Source: Phytophthora colocasiae (Eukaryota; Oomycota; Peronosporomycetes; Peronosporales; Peronosporaceae). Taken from it: a DNA stretch of 64,000 nt. The notes below the pieces were generated by a model that was not told the origin of the DNA, searched no databases, and worked only from the letters and a program-made list of their open reading frames with translations. Location: positions 1,240,001 to 1,304,000 of the forward strand of contig JAGKQI010000059.1 in assembly GCA_018806915.1 (NCBI GenBank). The letters are read 5' to 3'. Below are positions 1 to 10,294 of the stretch, one piece after another (the stretch's first letter is position 1; every line of letters starts with the position of its first letter). Position numbers and translations under genes: made by a program.

Positions 1-449
1 ATCAATCCTTTACGTGCAAACCCCGGATCGGAAGGAATTGGCTGCTTGGCCTGACGGTCCCTGACGGTCCCGTCGACTCTCAACCTATCAAAACGCCCGC
101 TAAAGGAAGCGGTAAGCAACGAAAAAGGGACCGGATCTCCGACACTGAACTATAGGAAGACCTGGATCAAGAGCCAGGCCCCGGATCAAGGCTCCGAGAA
201 CTCGCCTACGACCGGAGATCAAGTACCCCGAGGTATAGTGAAGTATATCCACGCTACCACAAACCTCTGCGTCACTCAAGACCTTCTTCTCGCCTACAAG
301 ACCTCTTCAGAAGTCACCTGGAAGAGCGTAACCCGCCTACCGACGGGTACACAAGGTGAAACTACACACAGCTAGATCACGGATCATCGGGGGACCCCAT
401 CCGTTAGTCGGTGACTGGGCGCAACGTAGCTTGGGACCTGCCTCAACGC
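1..449. other. No gene seen; repeat debris
   Basis: No convincing gene. A tandem duplication of a 10-bp word (ctgacggtcc) lies near position 51-70. A short open stretch on the plus strand at about 163-354 gives an Arg/Ser-rich peptide ending TDGYTR; it has no start codon and I cannot assign it. By context this is probably further transposon debris next to the Copia gag fragment. Confidence 0.5.
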
Positions 450-782
450 GAGTTTGGCAGATCCGATCCACCACATCTTCGTACCGGTCTTCTTTGACAT
501 CACTTGCTTGGCAAGCCTCTTTGTAAGCGAGCCTTGAATCAATATCTTCACCTTGGTCTGCTACTTCTTGTATTCCTTCTTATCTTCTTCGGTCGAGCCT
601 TCCTTCTCGGTGCCGAGGGCAATTTCGTCAAGCAAACCCTCCTCGAAAGCGTTCAGCATAGCGCGCTTGTAGAAGGTCCAGTCCTCGCCATCCCACCGGA
701 CAGGAGTTCCTGACGAACCAATCTTGAAGCCCTTGTGCTTACTGCTGCGCTTGCTGCCTTCCGAGTCGGACGACGATGACAT
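450..782 (-). pseudogene. Ty1/Copia gag fragment (N-terminal part)
   Basis: The minus strand starts with ATG at 782 and a Ser-rich leader, followed by the pattern VRWDGEDWTFYKRAML, which is the usual opening of Copia gag (DUF4219/UBN2 type). An in-frame TAG at 561-563 interrupts it. The same frame then continues with QTKVKILIQGSLTKRLAKQV and TGTKMW, the next conserved part of Copia gag, and degenerates by about position 450. No protease, integrase or RT of a Copia element is visible in the window, so this is a truncated remnant into which, or next to which, the Gypsy nest was inserted. The family call is fairly secure; the lineage within Copia is not determined. Confidence 0.7.
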
Positions 783-1208
783 ATTGCTTTCGTTTCACGG
801 TTCTAGAGGTAGCGTAAGGTTAGTCCCATAACCCTAACAGAATGTGTACACTAGATCTTCACACGCAAAGACATACAACTTGTTGATAAGAAGGGAAATC
901 TTGGACTGAGGCATCCTGCCCTGCGACTCTTGAGCGGAGGATCTTTTTACCTACGGTAGATCTTTTAACTGCTGCGATTACTCCGTCCTTCAACACGGAT
1001 GCCGTTTCCAACGTCGAGTACAACAGCTGCTTGATGCAGGCAACCCCCACTTCATCTTCTTGTTTGTTTTCTTCTGAGCTAAATAGAAAATCCGAAGCAT
1101 TAAATAGCTTTGTAGTAGATCTGGATTCAGGTTTAATGTTGTTTTATAATCTTGAGGTAGAATCACACAGACGAGAAATCCGCTAACTAGTTAATCAACT
1201 CATTTTTT
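783..1208. other. Probable 5' leader/LTR remnant of the Copia element
   Basis: There is no credible gene here. On the minus strand it lies directly upstream of the Copia gag ATG, so it should be the leader and perhaps part of the 5' LTR of that remnant. I could not define LTR ends or a primer binding site. Positions 1204-1208 (ttttt) are the left target-site copy of Gypsy element A. Confidence 0.4.
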
Positions 1209-1521
1209 TGTAACGGGGTTACATTGAAGAGTTACTTTAGTCACTCTTCCGAAGTGGATACATTTGATGTGTCACACATAATGGTGACACGTGGCGGGGC
1301 TCCCGCAGCCACCTATCACCTTCTATATAGGTTACACTATAGATATCTTTTAGTTTGTATTGCAGGCCAAGCTAACAAGTATCTATAATATTCAGTCTTA
1401 AATCTACCTAATCTTTAGTTAGTCTCCCCAAGTCTTTGGGGACCGAGTGAACTGCCGTTCACTAGGAGTTTGTATACTCCAAGCCTTCCTCTGTATGAAG
1501 TGCTGTGTGACCCCCGTCACA
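1209..1521 (+). repeat. 5' LTR of Gypsy element A
   Basis: The LTR is 313 bp, TG...CA. It matches 18095-18353 plus 46196-46249 with about five differences by eye. Both tips are themselves inverted repeats (TGTAAC-GGG-GTTACA at the start, TGTGAC-CCCC-GTCACA at the end). Between them is a near-continuous series of small hairpins such as CCCCAAG-TC-TTTGGGG and GTGAAC-TGCC-GTTCAC. Confidence 0.9.
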
Positions 1522-1523
1522 CT

Positions 1524-1540
1524 TGGTAGCACTTGTAGTC
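1524..1540 (+). other. Putative primer binding site of element A
   Basis: Two bases after the LTR the sequence reads tggtagcacttgtagtc. TGG is the complement of a tRNA CCA end. Element C has almost the same word two bases after its 5' LTR (minus strand, about 15370-15388), which supports a shared primer. I cannot name the tRNA. Confidence 0.5.
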
Positions 1541-1605
1541 AATCCTACGCCTACGCGGGTAGATTGATTACCTGAATCCTCTGTGGCCAGAAGTAGTTGG
1601 TCACC

Positions 1606-2599
1606 ATGGATCGAAGTGAGTTTCCTCACTTGACCGACTCTCAGTTTGAGTCGGTCCGGAAGATGGCGGGCATCTTTGGGATGGATGCCTTCCGAAGCTT
1701 GGCGGCGGCGACGCCGGCCGAGCAGGTCGAACGCGTGGTGGCGTTTGACATGTACGAACGTGGGCTCATTGAGCACGTTCGAGGAACCTTTGAGGCTCCT
1801 GTGGTTGAACTGAGGCCGGTTCAGCCCAAGCTTTTAAGACTCAAGGTTCTTCCCTATGAAGGGAAAGAAGGTGAAAACCTTCACTTCTGGATCCGAGAAG
1901 TTGAGCTCGCCATGGAGGCGGCTCTCATCTCGGTGGAGCGACTCCGGGTCGCTTTCGCGCTGTCTAACCTCGGGGGTCGAGCGAAGACATGGGCGTACAC
2001 GCGTCGCCTGGATGTTTTACATCCTGAGCCCAGCTGTGTGAACAGCTTCGAGCCGCATTCCTCCCGGCGAACTATGAGTATCGCCAGCGGTCACGCTTCC
2101 TAGCCTGCAAGCAAGGGAAACGTGACCTGCACGAGTACATCCAAGAGATGCGTGTTCTCGCGGCATCTCTGGTAGGGACCCCCTACCTGAACACATCCAA
2201 GTAACTGTGTTCATGGACGGCTTAAGAGTAAGCCCGGCCCGCACGCAACTGTTCCGCGTGCAGGTCAACACGATGGAGGAGGCGATTCAAGTCGCGCTCC
2301 AGGAGGAGTACAGCCATACACAGGCTCAGACTCCTGCCTCTGCGTAGCAAGGCGACAGCGGGCCGACGACGGCGTCGGCCAGTGCTCCTGGGAATGGAGC
2401 AGGCTCGGAACCAGCCCCTATGGACTTAGGGCTCGCCGAGCAGAAACGCATCCGCTGTTTCGAGTGCGGGCGTTTCGGACACTTCGCACGTGTCTGCCCC
2501 TCTGGGGGGCAATGGAAGAGGTCTTCCAAGCCTCAGGGCTCTAAGGGCCGCTGGAAGAAGCCGGCGCCCAAGAGTCTGGGGAACTCCGGGGACCAGTAG
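1606..2599 (+). pseudogene. Element A gag (broken)
   Basis: This is the Gypsy gag of element A. The ATG at 1606 lies in a good context (ccaccATGG). The first 145 or so codons resemble the gag of element C, including LGGRAKTWAY (C has LGGRARSWAY). The frame is then lost near 2045 and again near 2180, and there is an in-frame TAG near 2347. The C-terminal part is recognisable by the CX2CX4HX4C zinc knuckle CFECGRFGHFARVC at about 2458-2499 and ends with TAG at 2597-2599. The intact protein would have been about 330 residues, the same as in C. The knuckle binds RNA in the capsid. Several independent lesions make this a pseudogene. Confidence 0.85.
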
Positions 2600-2618
2600 A
2601 GGCGGGGCGCCCTACTGG
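2577..2618 (+). promoter_or_regulatory. Candidate -1 frameshift signal between gag and pol (A)
   Basis: Pol lies in the -1 frame relative to gag. The end of gag contains a G-run followed by AAC (ggggaac, about 2577-2583), which looks like a decayed slippery site. It is followed by a stem of CCAGTAG (2593-2599, containing the gag stop) with CTACTGG (2612-2618), extended inside by GGCG/CGCC around a GGG loop with one bulged A. Element C has the same stem at the same place behind a perfect slippery heptamer. A caveat: hairpins are everywhere in this element. Confidence 0.5.
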
Positions 2619-5600
2619 GGAAACGCTAAGTCCCCATGCAGGTGGTGCGGGAGGCACACGCAGTGGAGACTTAGCCCCAGAGAGTTTTGGGACTCTCAAA
2701 GCGGAGAAGGGCAGCGGTGGGCTGCTGGTGGTACACGCAAGTGTACGGGGGTTTAACAACCCCTTTAGAGGCTTGATAGACTCTGGGGCGAGCAAGAACT
2801 TTGCTCGCCGACAAACCGTCGCGAGGAACCGCGGCAAGTTTGAGGACGCTCGTGAGAGCGAGGGAAGTGGGCTAGTCGTCGTACGACTAGCCGATGGTAC
2901 GGTGGTGGAAGTACCAAAGGTCCAGGTGGACCTGGCTGTGAAGTTTGAGGACTTCGACAGCGTGGAGTCGTTCATTGTCCTCGAGATGGACAAGTACGAC
3001 TTGATCCTAGGGATGCCGTGGCTTGAGAAGCACGAGCCCTGGATCGATTGGCGCGGCAAAGCCATTGGGGCTAGCCGGCCTGCAGTCTCTGACAGAGCTT
3101 TGGTGAGTCATGTTCCCACCTCTGTCAGGACTAAGGGCGTTCGCTGGAACCGCCAGGACGCGGCAGCGTCCGAGGAGTATTTGGGGGCTGGTGTAGTCGG
3201 TGCTACATCGCCCCACTCGAGAAGTGATCGTGGTCCATGGATGGCCGGGGCAACGGGCGGAGGCCCTTGCCCTACGTGTGGGTCTGCAACGACAGCAGGA
3301 CCCCACACACGAAGTCGCAGCGACGTACAGGCTGCGACTGTGGTAGTGCCCGAGAGCACTAACCAGGTGGGTAACTTAGGTCCACAAGCGGATGAAAGAG
3401 TTCTGCAGGAAGCCAAGATGGCTCGCGATGCCGAAGTAGTGGCATCGCCAGGCGTACGAGAAGTAGATCGACGCCAGGTCGCTCAGACCATAACTGATGC
3501 GGGTAACGCAGTTCCGCACGGAGCCATGAGGGCTCGTGATGCCATCGTAGTGGCATCAACGGGCGTGGGTAAGTTAACCCCACGCCATGGTCGTAAGCCG
3601 GGGTTGGTAGAATACCATCCCGAAGAAGTCCACGAGGACTTGGGACAGGAGCTAAAGGATCCTAGGTCACAGTCGGTTGAAGAATGCTATCACATCTATG
3701 ACGGCGTGACCGGGCATCGCGTGAAGGCGGGGGCCATCGAGTTGGCACCCCTACCTGAGGTATCAGAGCTATTGAACCTCGAGGAAATCGCGATGGAGGA
3801 CTTCCTGGCCGAGTTGAAGGCCGGGGAGATATCGGAGATGGTACTCCTTAGGCCGGAGCCCACTCCAGAGGAGTTGAACTCCTCCTCAGTGATGGACGAA
3901 GACGTCCTGGAGGAGTTCCGGAAGCAGCGTGCGTCGCGCACGGGCTCCGAGATTCTGAAGAATCCGAAGGATCCGCTGTATCCTTTAGTGAAGGAGTTTG
4001 AGGACGTGGTGTCCAAGGACCCACCCTCAAAGCTCCCACCAGATCGAGGGATCAGGCACGAGATTGATCTCGTGCCAGGCACAAAGTATTGTGTAACGCG
4101 TCAATGGCCCCTGCCTCGAGAGCAGAGCGACGTCATTGACGGGTTCTTCGCCGCGAAGGCGAAAGCGGGAATGGTGCGGGAATCGAAGTCCCCGCACTCG
4201 ACGCCAACCTTCTGCGTTCGCAAGCCGAACGGGAAGTGGCGTCTGGTTTATGCTTACAATAAGCTGAACAGCGCGACTGTGCCAGCACAGACGCCGATCC
4301 CTCGCAAGGATGTGTTGTTGAACAACATGGCCGGCTGCACGCTGTACAGCGTGCTGGATCTGGTGGATGGATACTACCAGATCCTGATGCGGGAGTGTGA
4401 TATCCCGCTCACGGCCGTGAGCACGCCGAGCCGTATGCTCTGGGAGTGGCTGGTAATGCCACAAGGTCTATCCAACGCACCAGCGACCTTCAATCGCTTG
4501 GTCACACAGTTGTTTAGACTTTTGCGTGCGTTCACGCAGACGTACTTTGACGATATATTCGTCCATAGCCGTGCCGAGGGAGGCACGGCTATAGAGGTGC
4601 ATCGGGAGCACCTCCGTCGAGTGTTTGAGGTCATGAGAGCTAACAAGCTCTATGCCAACATCGACAAGTGCGTCTTCGCAGCTGAGGAGATTAAGGTCCT
4701 GGGCTGCTTCGTCAGCAGCGTCGGGGTCCGAGCGGATCCCGACAAGGTCAAGGCCATTGCGGCATGGCCTGTTCCTCGGTCACAGAAGGACCTGAGGAAG
4801 TGGTTGGGCTTAACCAACTACTTGCATAAGTACAGTGCTGGCTATGCGGGACTCGCAAAGCCTTTGTCGGACCTTCTGAAGAAGGAGGCCGAGTGGTGCT
4901 GGGAGCGCCAGCACCAGGATGCTTTTGACAGCATCAAGGCGAGCTTGCAATGCGCGCCCGTCCTGGCATTGCCGGACGATACCAAGTCGTTTAGCGTCGT
5001 CTGTGACGCTTTCGACTATGCAATTGGCTGTGCGCTATTTCAACAGGACGATGAGAGACGAGATAGGGTGATCTCGTTCCAGTCCAGGCAGCTGAAGGCT
5101 GCCGAACGGAATTATCCCGTTCACGACAAGGAACTCTTGTCGATGAAGTACGCCCTTGTCAAGTTCAGGGTGCATCTTCTGGGCTCAAGGCCCTTTGTGG
5201 TCTATACGTACCACGCGTCCTTGCGGACAGCTATCCATACGCCGCATTTATCGCAGCGGATGGCGCGTTGGCTGTCATTCTTCGCGGAGTATAACTTCCG
5301 CGTTGAATACAAGCCTGGCAAGCTCAACACGCTTGCCGACGCTTTGTCGCGCAGGCCCGACTATGAGCTCGCTCATATTAGTCGGGCCACGACGGATCTT
5401 TACGATCGAATACGCTTGGCGTATCGGGACGATGACACCCTCGCCCCTATTGTGCGGTATTTGTCCGCTGGCACGGATGGCAAGGTCGAATGGCTTACGC
5501 CTCGACAGCGGGCACGGCTCCACGGATATGAGTGGGCTGATGGCCTGCTCCACTATCGGGTGGAGCCCGGGGATCCTCCGCGGGTCGTTGTTCCGAACGA

Positions 5601-6716
5601 CGAGGATCTGAAGTATGATATACTTCACGAGGCACACGATGTGCCTTCGAGTGGCCACTTGGGCCGAGAGAAGACCTATCACGGGGTCTCTCAGATGTTT
5701 TGGTGGGTCCACATGTACAAGTGGGTGGCCAAGTACATCAAGACATGTGAAACATGTCAGCGCGTTAAGCCAGCAGGGCACGCGTCGGCTCCACTACAGA
5801 GCCTGCCAGTCCCGCTGGACTGCTGGAAGTCGATGGGTCTCGACTTTGTCTTCGGCCTTCCGGCCGATGACCATAAGAACACCGGCATTGTGGTGTTTGT
5901 ATGCCGGTTGAGCAACATGGTGGATCTTGCTCCGGTCACTGAGACCATTACCGGGGAACAGACTGCGAAGTTATTCCTTGATAGCGTGTTTCGCTATCAC
6001 GGGTTGCCTGAGACTGTTGTCTCTGACCGTGACCCGCGGTTTACCGCTGCGTTTTGGAAAACGCTGTTCCAGTTGCTTGGAACACGGTTGACGGTGTCAA
6101 CGGCGGACCATCCGCAGACCGATGGTCAGACTGAGCGCGTCAACCAAGTGGTTGAGGACGTGCTGCTCAGTGTTTGCGTTGAGGCGCAGCGCTCTTGGTC
6201 AGCGCAGCTGCCTATGGTTGAGTTTGCACTCAACAACGCGGTACACGCGTCAACGGGGTTCACGCCGTTCTACTTGAACAAGCTTCGGAACCCCCTGGTG
6301 CCGCTCACACTGGGTGGGGGCACCGCGGCTTCTAGAGTAAGTGGGGGAGAGGCTCGGAAAGAGCTTTCCTCCCATGTTTCTGGTGTGGAACCAGCCTCGA
6401 TGCGGAAGAAGTTGTCGACATTTGTCGGCAACAGGCTGAATGTGATCAGCCGGGTGCGAGATGCAATGCCACTCGCACAGGACAAGCAAAAGGAGTACTC
6501 AGACCAACATGGGAGAGGAAACTTAAGTGTATTTAATGTGGGTGACTTAGTGCTACTCGACGCTAGGAACCTACCTCTTAACACTGTTAGCTCCACGGTG
6601 AGCAACAAGTTAAAGCATCGCTTCATTGGACCCTTCAAGGTGGGTAGGCACAGCGCTGCCTACACGATCGTCTTGCCAAAGTCGATGACGACCCACCCGA
6701 CGTTTTATGTAGGTCG
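2600..6716 (+). pseudogene. Element A pol: protease, RT, RNase H, integrase (5' part)
   Basis: This is a Gypsy pol open for more than 1,300 codons up to the insertion of element C at 6716/6717. It has no ATG of its own and is in the -1 frame to gag, so frameshift expression is expected. Protease: DSGAS near 2779. Reverse transcriptase: catalytic YFDD at 4543-4554. RNase H: VCDAFD near 5000, but the TDH motif reads TYH, with a tyrosine codon at 5209-5211 in place of the catalytic Asp. Integrase: HHCC zinc module at about 5629-5760, then catalytic residues in GLDF (about 5836), SDRDPRF (about 6027) and DGQTERVN (about 6121). The frame is cut right after HPTFYVGR, where pol continues at 15818. 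The RNase H lesion alone should make this copy inactive. Confidence 0.92.
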
Positions 6717-7176
6717 TGTAATGGGTCTACCTAGACCTATTAGGTGGCGTACACGTGCGCTTACGTGTATGAGGAAGCGTGCAATTAGAATAGACTTAAT
6801 TTAAGTTTACTTATTTAAATAAGTATAATTAAATCAAATATAACTAAATTAAACTGCAAAATACCGTAAAATGAGAACTGTTATTGAATTTGGCATAAGC
6901 CAATTATGGACCTCCTAAAACTGTTTTTTATCTATTTCTAAAGGGTCTGCCAACGTGTGGTTGGCAGAAACTCTGCTCAGTGATTGGTAGAAATCCGTTA
7001 CTTTCTACCAATAATATGCACAAATGCACACGAACCACCCAATAATGTGGTTCGCCCATGTATCCTTTGGTGTGTACAGCACACCAAGGTCTGAGGCCCA
7101 TTTCCAACCTCTAACAGTTATCCTAACTGTTAGAGTTACAAGTGGTACTACCACTTGTACGTGTAACCCCGTTACA
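6717..7176 (-). repeat. 3' LTR of element C (left copy)
   Basis: The LTR is 460 bp. It holds at least eight perfect local inverted repeats, for instance an 11-bp stem at 6983-6993/7002-7012 and a 12-bp stem at 7109-7120/7124-7135. The other copy (15390-15817) is about 30 bp shorter because the region of the 12-bp hairpin is deleted and replaced by a short T-run, as if a hairpin had been excised. Confidence 0.9.
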
Positions 7177-7277
7177 CCATCCCCCCGTTAAGATTCGACG
7201 TATTGGTCTCGATACGTCAATCAACAGAACTTGACAAGGCCGTCAAGTTCCCGAGAGAAATCCGAGTTCATTTCGCA

Positions 7278-8823
7278 ATGGACTCGCCAACGCCCACGTC
7301 TCCGTCCGCTTCTGCGGACGCGCAAGCCTTACCATGCTGCCTCTGCAGCAGGAACAACGACCTCAGCAGTGCCCACTAGCACTGCTGCTTCCAGAGGTCC
7401 GACAGAGAAGCTCTCTGTCACCAAGTACCATGCTATCCATAAGGAGAAGCATGAGAAGAAGAAGAAGTCTTCTTCTCTAGCAGAGATTAAGAATCCTGCT
7501 GTCCCTCTCAAAGAACTCTTTGGAGAGGACTACGAAGACATCCTCGACTACGAGGAGGATGTCGAGAAGGGGGAGGTTGATGTCAAGGCTCCCGCTCCCG
7601 TGTCTTCGTCCGAAGACACGTCAGAACCACCCGTGGGATCTCGACGACCTCGTCATGAGGCCTCGGACGCTTCAAGCTCGAAGCGTCCGCGCAGTCATGA
7701 TAAAGCGTCCCCCATGTCGAGGGCGCTCACTGCTCCGCGCACTGATCCGCCAGTGCGTACACCATGGATGCCTACTGAGGCAGAAATCCATGACCGGTTC
7801 GGTGCTAGTTCACCACCGAACCCGATACTGATGTACTCATGCAACAGTATCAACGACGACGACGTCGCCGCTAAGGTTGTCTTTGAGTCCGAGACTCAAA
7901 GACGCGACTACTATATCGGGCTCTTCCATGAGCTCCGATACTATGCAGCGAGAAGACTTCGCGCAAGAGGAAGTGCCAGAGTGGCAGGCACTTTGTCAGT
8001 CGTGGAATGCCTTTGTTGAAAACTTCAACAAAGGCCCGAAGGCATATCGCGAGCGCGTTGCTGCGGCTCGCGATCGCTACTACACTTACACTACGCGTGG
8101 TAAGTGTGAACGCCTCCATGATCAGTCCATGGAGGCGGGGATCCCATGTGCCGTTCCCTTTGGCACACCCTGTCCGTGTTGCCAACCCTTGGCAGCACGT
8201 CTCACCGAAAGTGATCTCCTGGGGTACACGGTCGTCCGTGTACCCGATCACATCAAGGAGCTCCGTGGTCGTATTGTGCCACGCGAAGCTCCGAGTGCTG
8301 TGGCTGACCTCAGCACTCCTCGTGCAGGACTTACTCCTGCAAGTTATGGTGGGCTTCGTACGCCCTCACCATTGCCGGAACGTCCTCCATCAGGACGTTC
8401 CGCGGCTCCCATGTATCTCAATGGGGAGGAAATCCTCTCCAACGAATACGAAAACGAACCCCTTGAGAGTCGTTCTCTTATGAGCCACAATCCGCTCCAC
8501 AATCCAGCGGATCGCTCCACGCGCGTCGCGCAACAACAGCGGAGGGGGTGGGAACACTCCCTCCGCATGGTCAACGCTATGACCATGACGATCGTGCCCT
8601 GCACGATCGAGTTGCTGCGCTGGAGCAGACACAGAGCGCTGAGATAGCTGCTCTGAAGCAGGAGGTTTGTGTCCTCCGTGCTGAGGTCTGCGAGGCAGCT
8701 CAGACTGCCTCGAACCTCTCGTCCGGTCTTGGGACGAGAGTGAACCGGTTGGTCGACCGTGTCGACGGTCTCGAGAAGGCCTTCCAGGCCTCTCGCACTC
8801 CTCAGTCGGACTACCAACCCTAG
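7278..8823 (+). pseudogene. Antisense accessory gene of element C (frameshifted)
   Basis: This gene runs opposite to pol of its host element and starts 100 bp inside the 3' LTR. An ATG at 7278 opens a Ser/Pro-rich start; the frame shifts near 7350, 7930 and 8580, so three or four blocks must be joined. Along the blocks: a Lys-rich patch (KEKHEKKKKSSS) and SSKRPR, both resembling nuclear localisation signals; an acidic stretch (DYEDILDYEEDVEKGE); a helical middle around EWQALCQSWNAFVENFNKG; and a C-terminal coiled coil (AALEQTQSAEIAALKQEVCV) ending with TAG at 8821-8823. The last 490 bp lie on the opposite strand of the pol linker and chromodomain. Layout and C-terminal coiled coil parallel the antisense gene of element A. 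Function unknown. Confidence 0.65.
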
Positions 8824-9350
8824 GTAGATCGTGCTGCACGTACGGCTTCAACCTCCCGACGTAGAAGGTCGGATGGAGCCTCATGCTGGATGGTATGTCC
8901 AGCCGGAACGCGTTGCCGTGCCGTTTAAGTACCTTGAACGAGCAAGCTTGCTTGCTCCAAAGTTAGACACTGCATGTTTAGGCAAGTTTTGCGTAGCTAA
9001 CAAAACTAATGAACCCTTTTCGAATTCATTCGTGTTGCCTCTACCAACAGTATCAGCGTTCAGCTTCTGTCGATCGACAGAAGCTGCGATAGCATCCTGG
9101 ACAAACCGTATGACGGCTTGTCTTCGCTGGACAAAGTCTAGCGCACCCGAGCTGAATCCTTTCAGCTTGTCGCCTTTGTCAGCAGCAGGCCCTGCCTGCT
9201 CGCTATCATCTCTCATGTCTGTGTCCGGCACAGACATCGCGCGCTCGTTCCTGCTCGAACGAGACGTCGCACGCGTCACCGCAGCTGATAGTGTGCTGCT
9301 ATCAGTTGCATTCTGCGGTTGTTCGGACGCAACCGTAGATCCTCCCCCAC
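8330..9350 (-). pseudogene. Element C pol 3' part: integrase C-terminus, linker, chromodomain
   Basis: This is the continuation of C pol beyond the piggyBac-like insert. It includes the Ser-rich spacer (about 9280-9350), the integrase C-terminal part with FEKGSLVLLATQNLP (near 9010), a degenerate stretch, then RLHPTFYVGRLKPYV at about 8840-8884. A basic linker leads into a chromodomain split by a frameshift and a stop: VERIVAHKRTTLKG (about 8460-8505), then FRIRWRGFPPH, stop, DTWEPRNVLMEDVPAMVRAY (to about 8340). Chromodomains steer integration by binding histone marks. The antisense gene uses the other strand of the same DNA. Confidence 0.75.
9061..9086. repeat. Perfect 26-bp palindrome in element C
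   Basis: Two 13-base halves (cagcttctgtcga and tcgacagaagctg) form a perfect palindrome without a loop inside the integrase coding region of C. It is one of the more extreme members of the hairpin series in this element. Confidence 0.9.
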
Positions 9351-9354
9351 TTAA

Positions 9355-10294
9355 CCCCTCCAGCCCGGCTGATTTTGACCTTCTTACGCTGCATTATGCA
9401 GCACAGTTATACTAGGAATTTGTATAGAACGTCGCTTAAAGGGCTTGGGAAGTGTGCACACGCTCGGCGATGGACAGGACACTTCCCGCTTACGCTGCAT
9501 GTTGCAGAACAAATTGTATCCAGATGCCCCATGCAAAGCTGCATAATGCTGCAGAAGGACCGTGCAGTGTTGCACAAAGACCATGTGCAATTGGCCAGAG
9601 ACCAGTCGAATATCGAGAAACCAAACTCGATTTTTTAGAAAATGAGAAGGCATACAAAAAGCAAGTAAACCGGTACCGCAATCAGATGATTACCGCAAAC
9701 AGGTGGAAACCTGTTTGCGGTAATCATCTGATTGCGGTACCGGTTTACTTGCTTTTCATACAAAGTCCTATATACTATTTTACAGCGTTACGTCGAGAAA
9801 CAGCTGATCAAGGAGTCGGTTCTGCTGTCTTCTGCTGATGGTCCACATGCACCATACGAGCAATGCATAATGCAGCATAAGTTCGCTGCATAATACGACA
9901 TAAAGTGACTAGCAAGGTAGACTATTCATTATTATTTTTCCGAAGCTGTATGTGTCCTCCGTTTTTTTTCTTGGTGTAGGCGTTTTCTCAGTTCTCAAAT
10001 GAAACGGATAGTTGGCGGGCGCCACTGTTGCAACATTTACCTGTTCATGAGCATATCTATCCTGCTGAATAGCATATTTTTGAAAAATGAAAGACAGCGT
10101 TTATGTCTGGCAAATCGTGAGCTTTTTCGGTGCAAGATATTTGCCCATCATTTTTGTATCTTGATTTCAGTATGCGTCGATTCGTGTGATTTTTTTTCAC
10201 ATACAAACATCAAGATAAATTCAACGTTACGGTGCATAATGCAGCTTAATAAAAAGGCCTAAGCTGCATTATGCAGCACTCCGGGTTGGAGGGG
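9355..10294. mobile_element. piggyBac-like non-autonomous DNA element
   Basis: The insert is 940 bp, bounded by TTAA on both sides (9351-9354, 10295-10298), with 14-bp terminal inverted repeats: cccctccagcccgg at 9355-9368 and ccgggttggagggg at 10281-10294 (one mismatch). TTAA targets and ends starting with CCC are the hallmark of the piggyBac superfamily. No transposase is encoded. A motif close to GCTGCATTATGCAGC recurs near both ends and inside (9388, 9538, 9865, 9885, 10234, 10263), as expected for subterminal transposase-binding sites. Removing the insert rejoins the integrase region of element C. Confidence 0.8.
9657..9756. repeat. Perfect 100-bp foldback inside the piggyBac-like element
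   Basis: Two arms of 48 bases (9657-9704 and 9709-9756) are exact reverse complements around the 4-base loop ggaa. Direct repeats cataca flank the unit (9651-9656 and 9757-9762), extending to catacaaa if the first A's are counted. The structure looks like a mini foldback element that inserted with a 6-8 bp target duplication. An RNA of either strand would form a long perfect hairpin. Confidence 0.9.

Noticed and set aside
504..713. Hydrophobic 69-residue ORF on the plus strand
   Set aside because: Complement of the Copia gag coding sequence; a shadow.
2541..5781. Several minus-strand ORFs under pol of A (e.g. near 3696-4082 and 5275-5781)
   Set aside because: Short, no composition or motif support, and explained by the high GC and hairpin texture of pol. 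Unlike the frame at 15942-17912 they do not extend beyond pol.
9452..9838. 128-residue ORF in the piggyBac-like insert
   Set aside because: It is formed largely by reading through both arms of the perfect foldback; no protein-like features.
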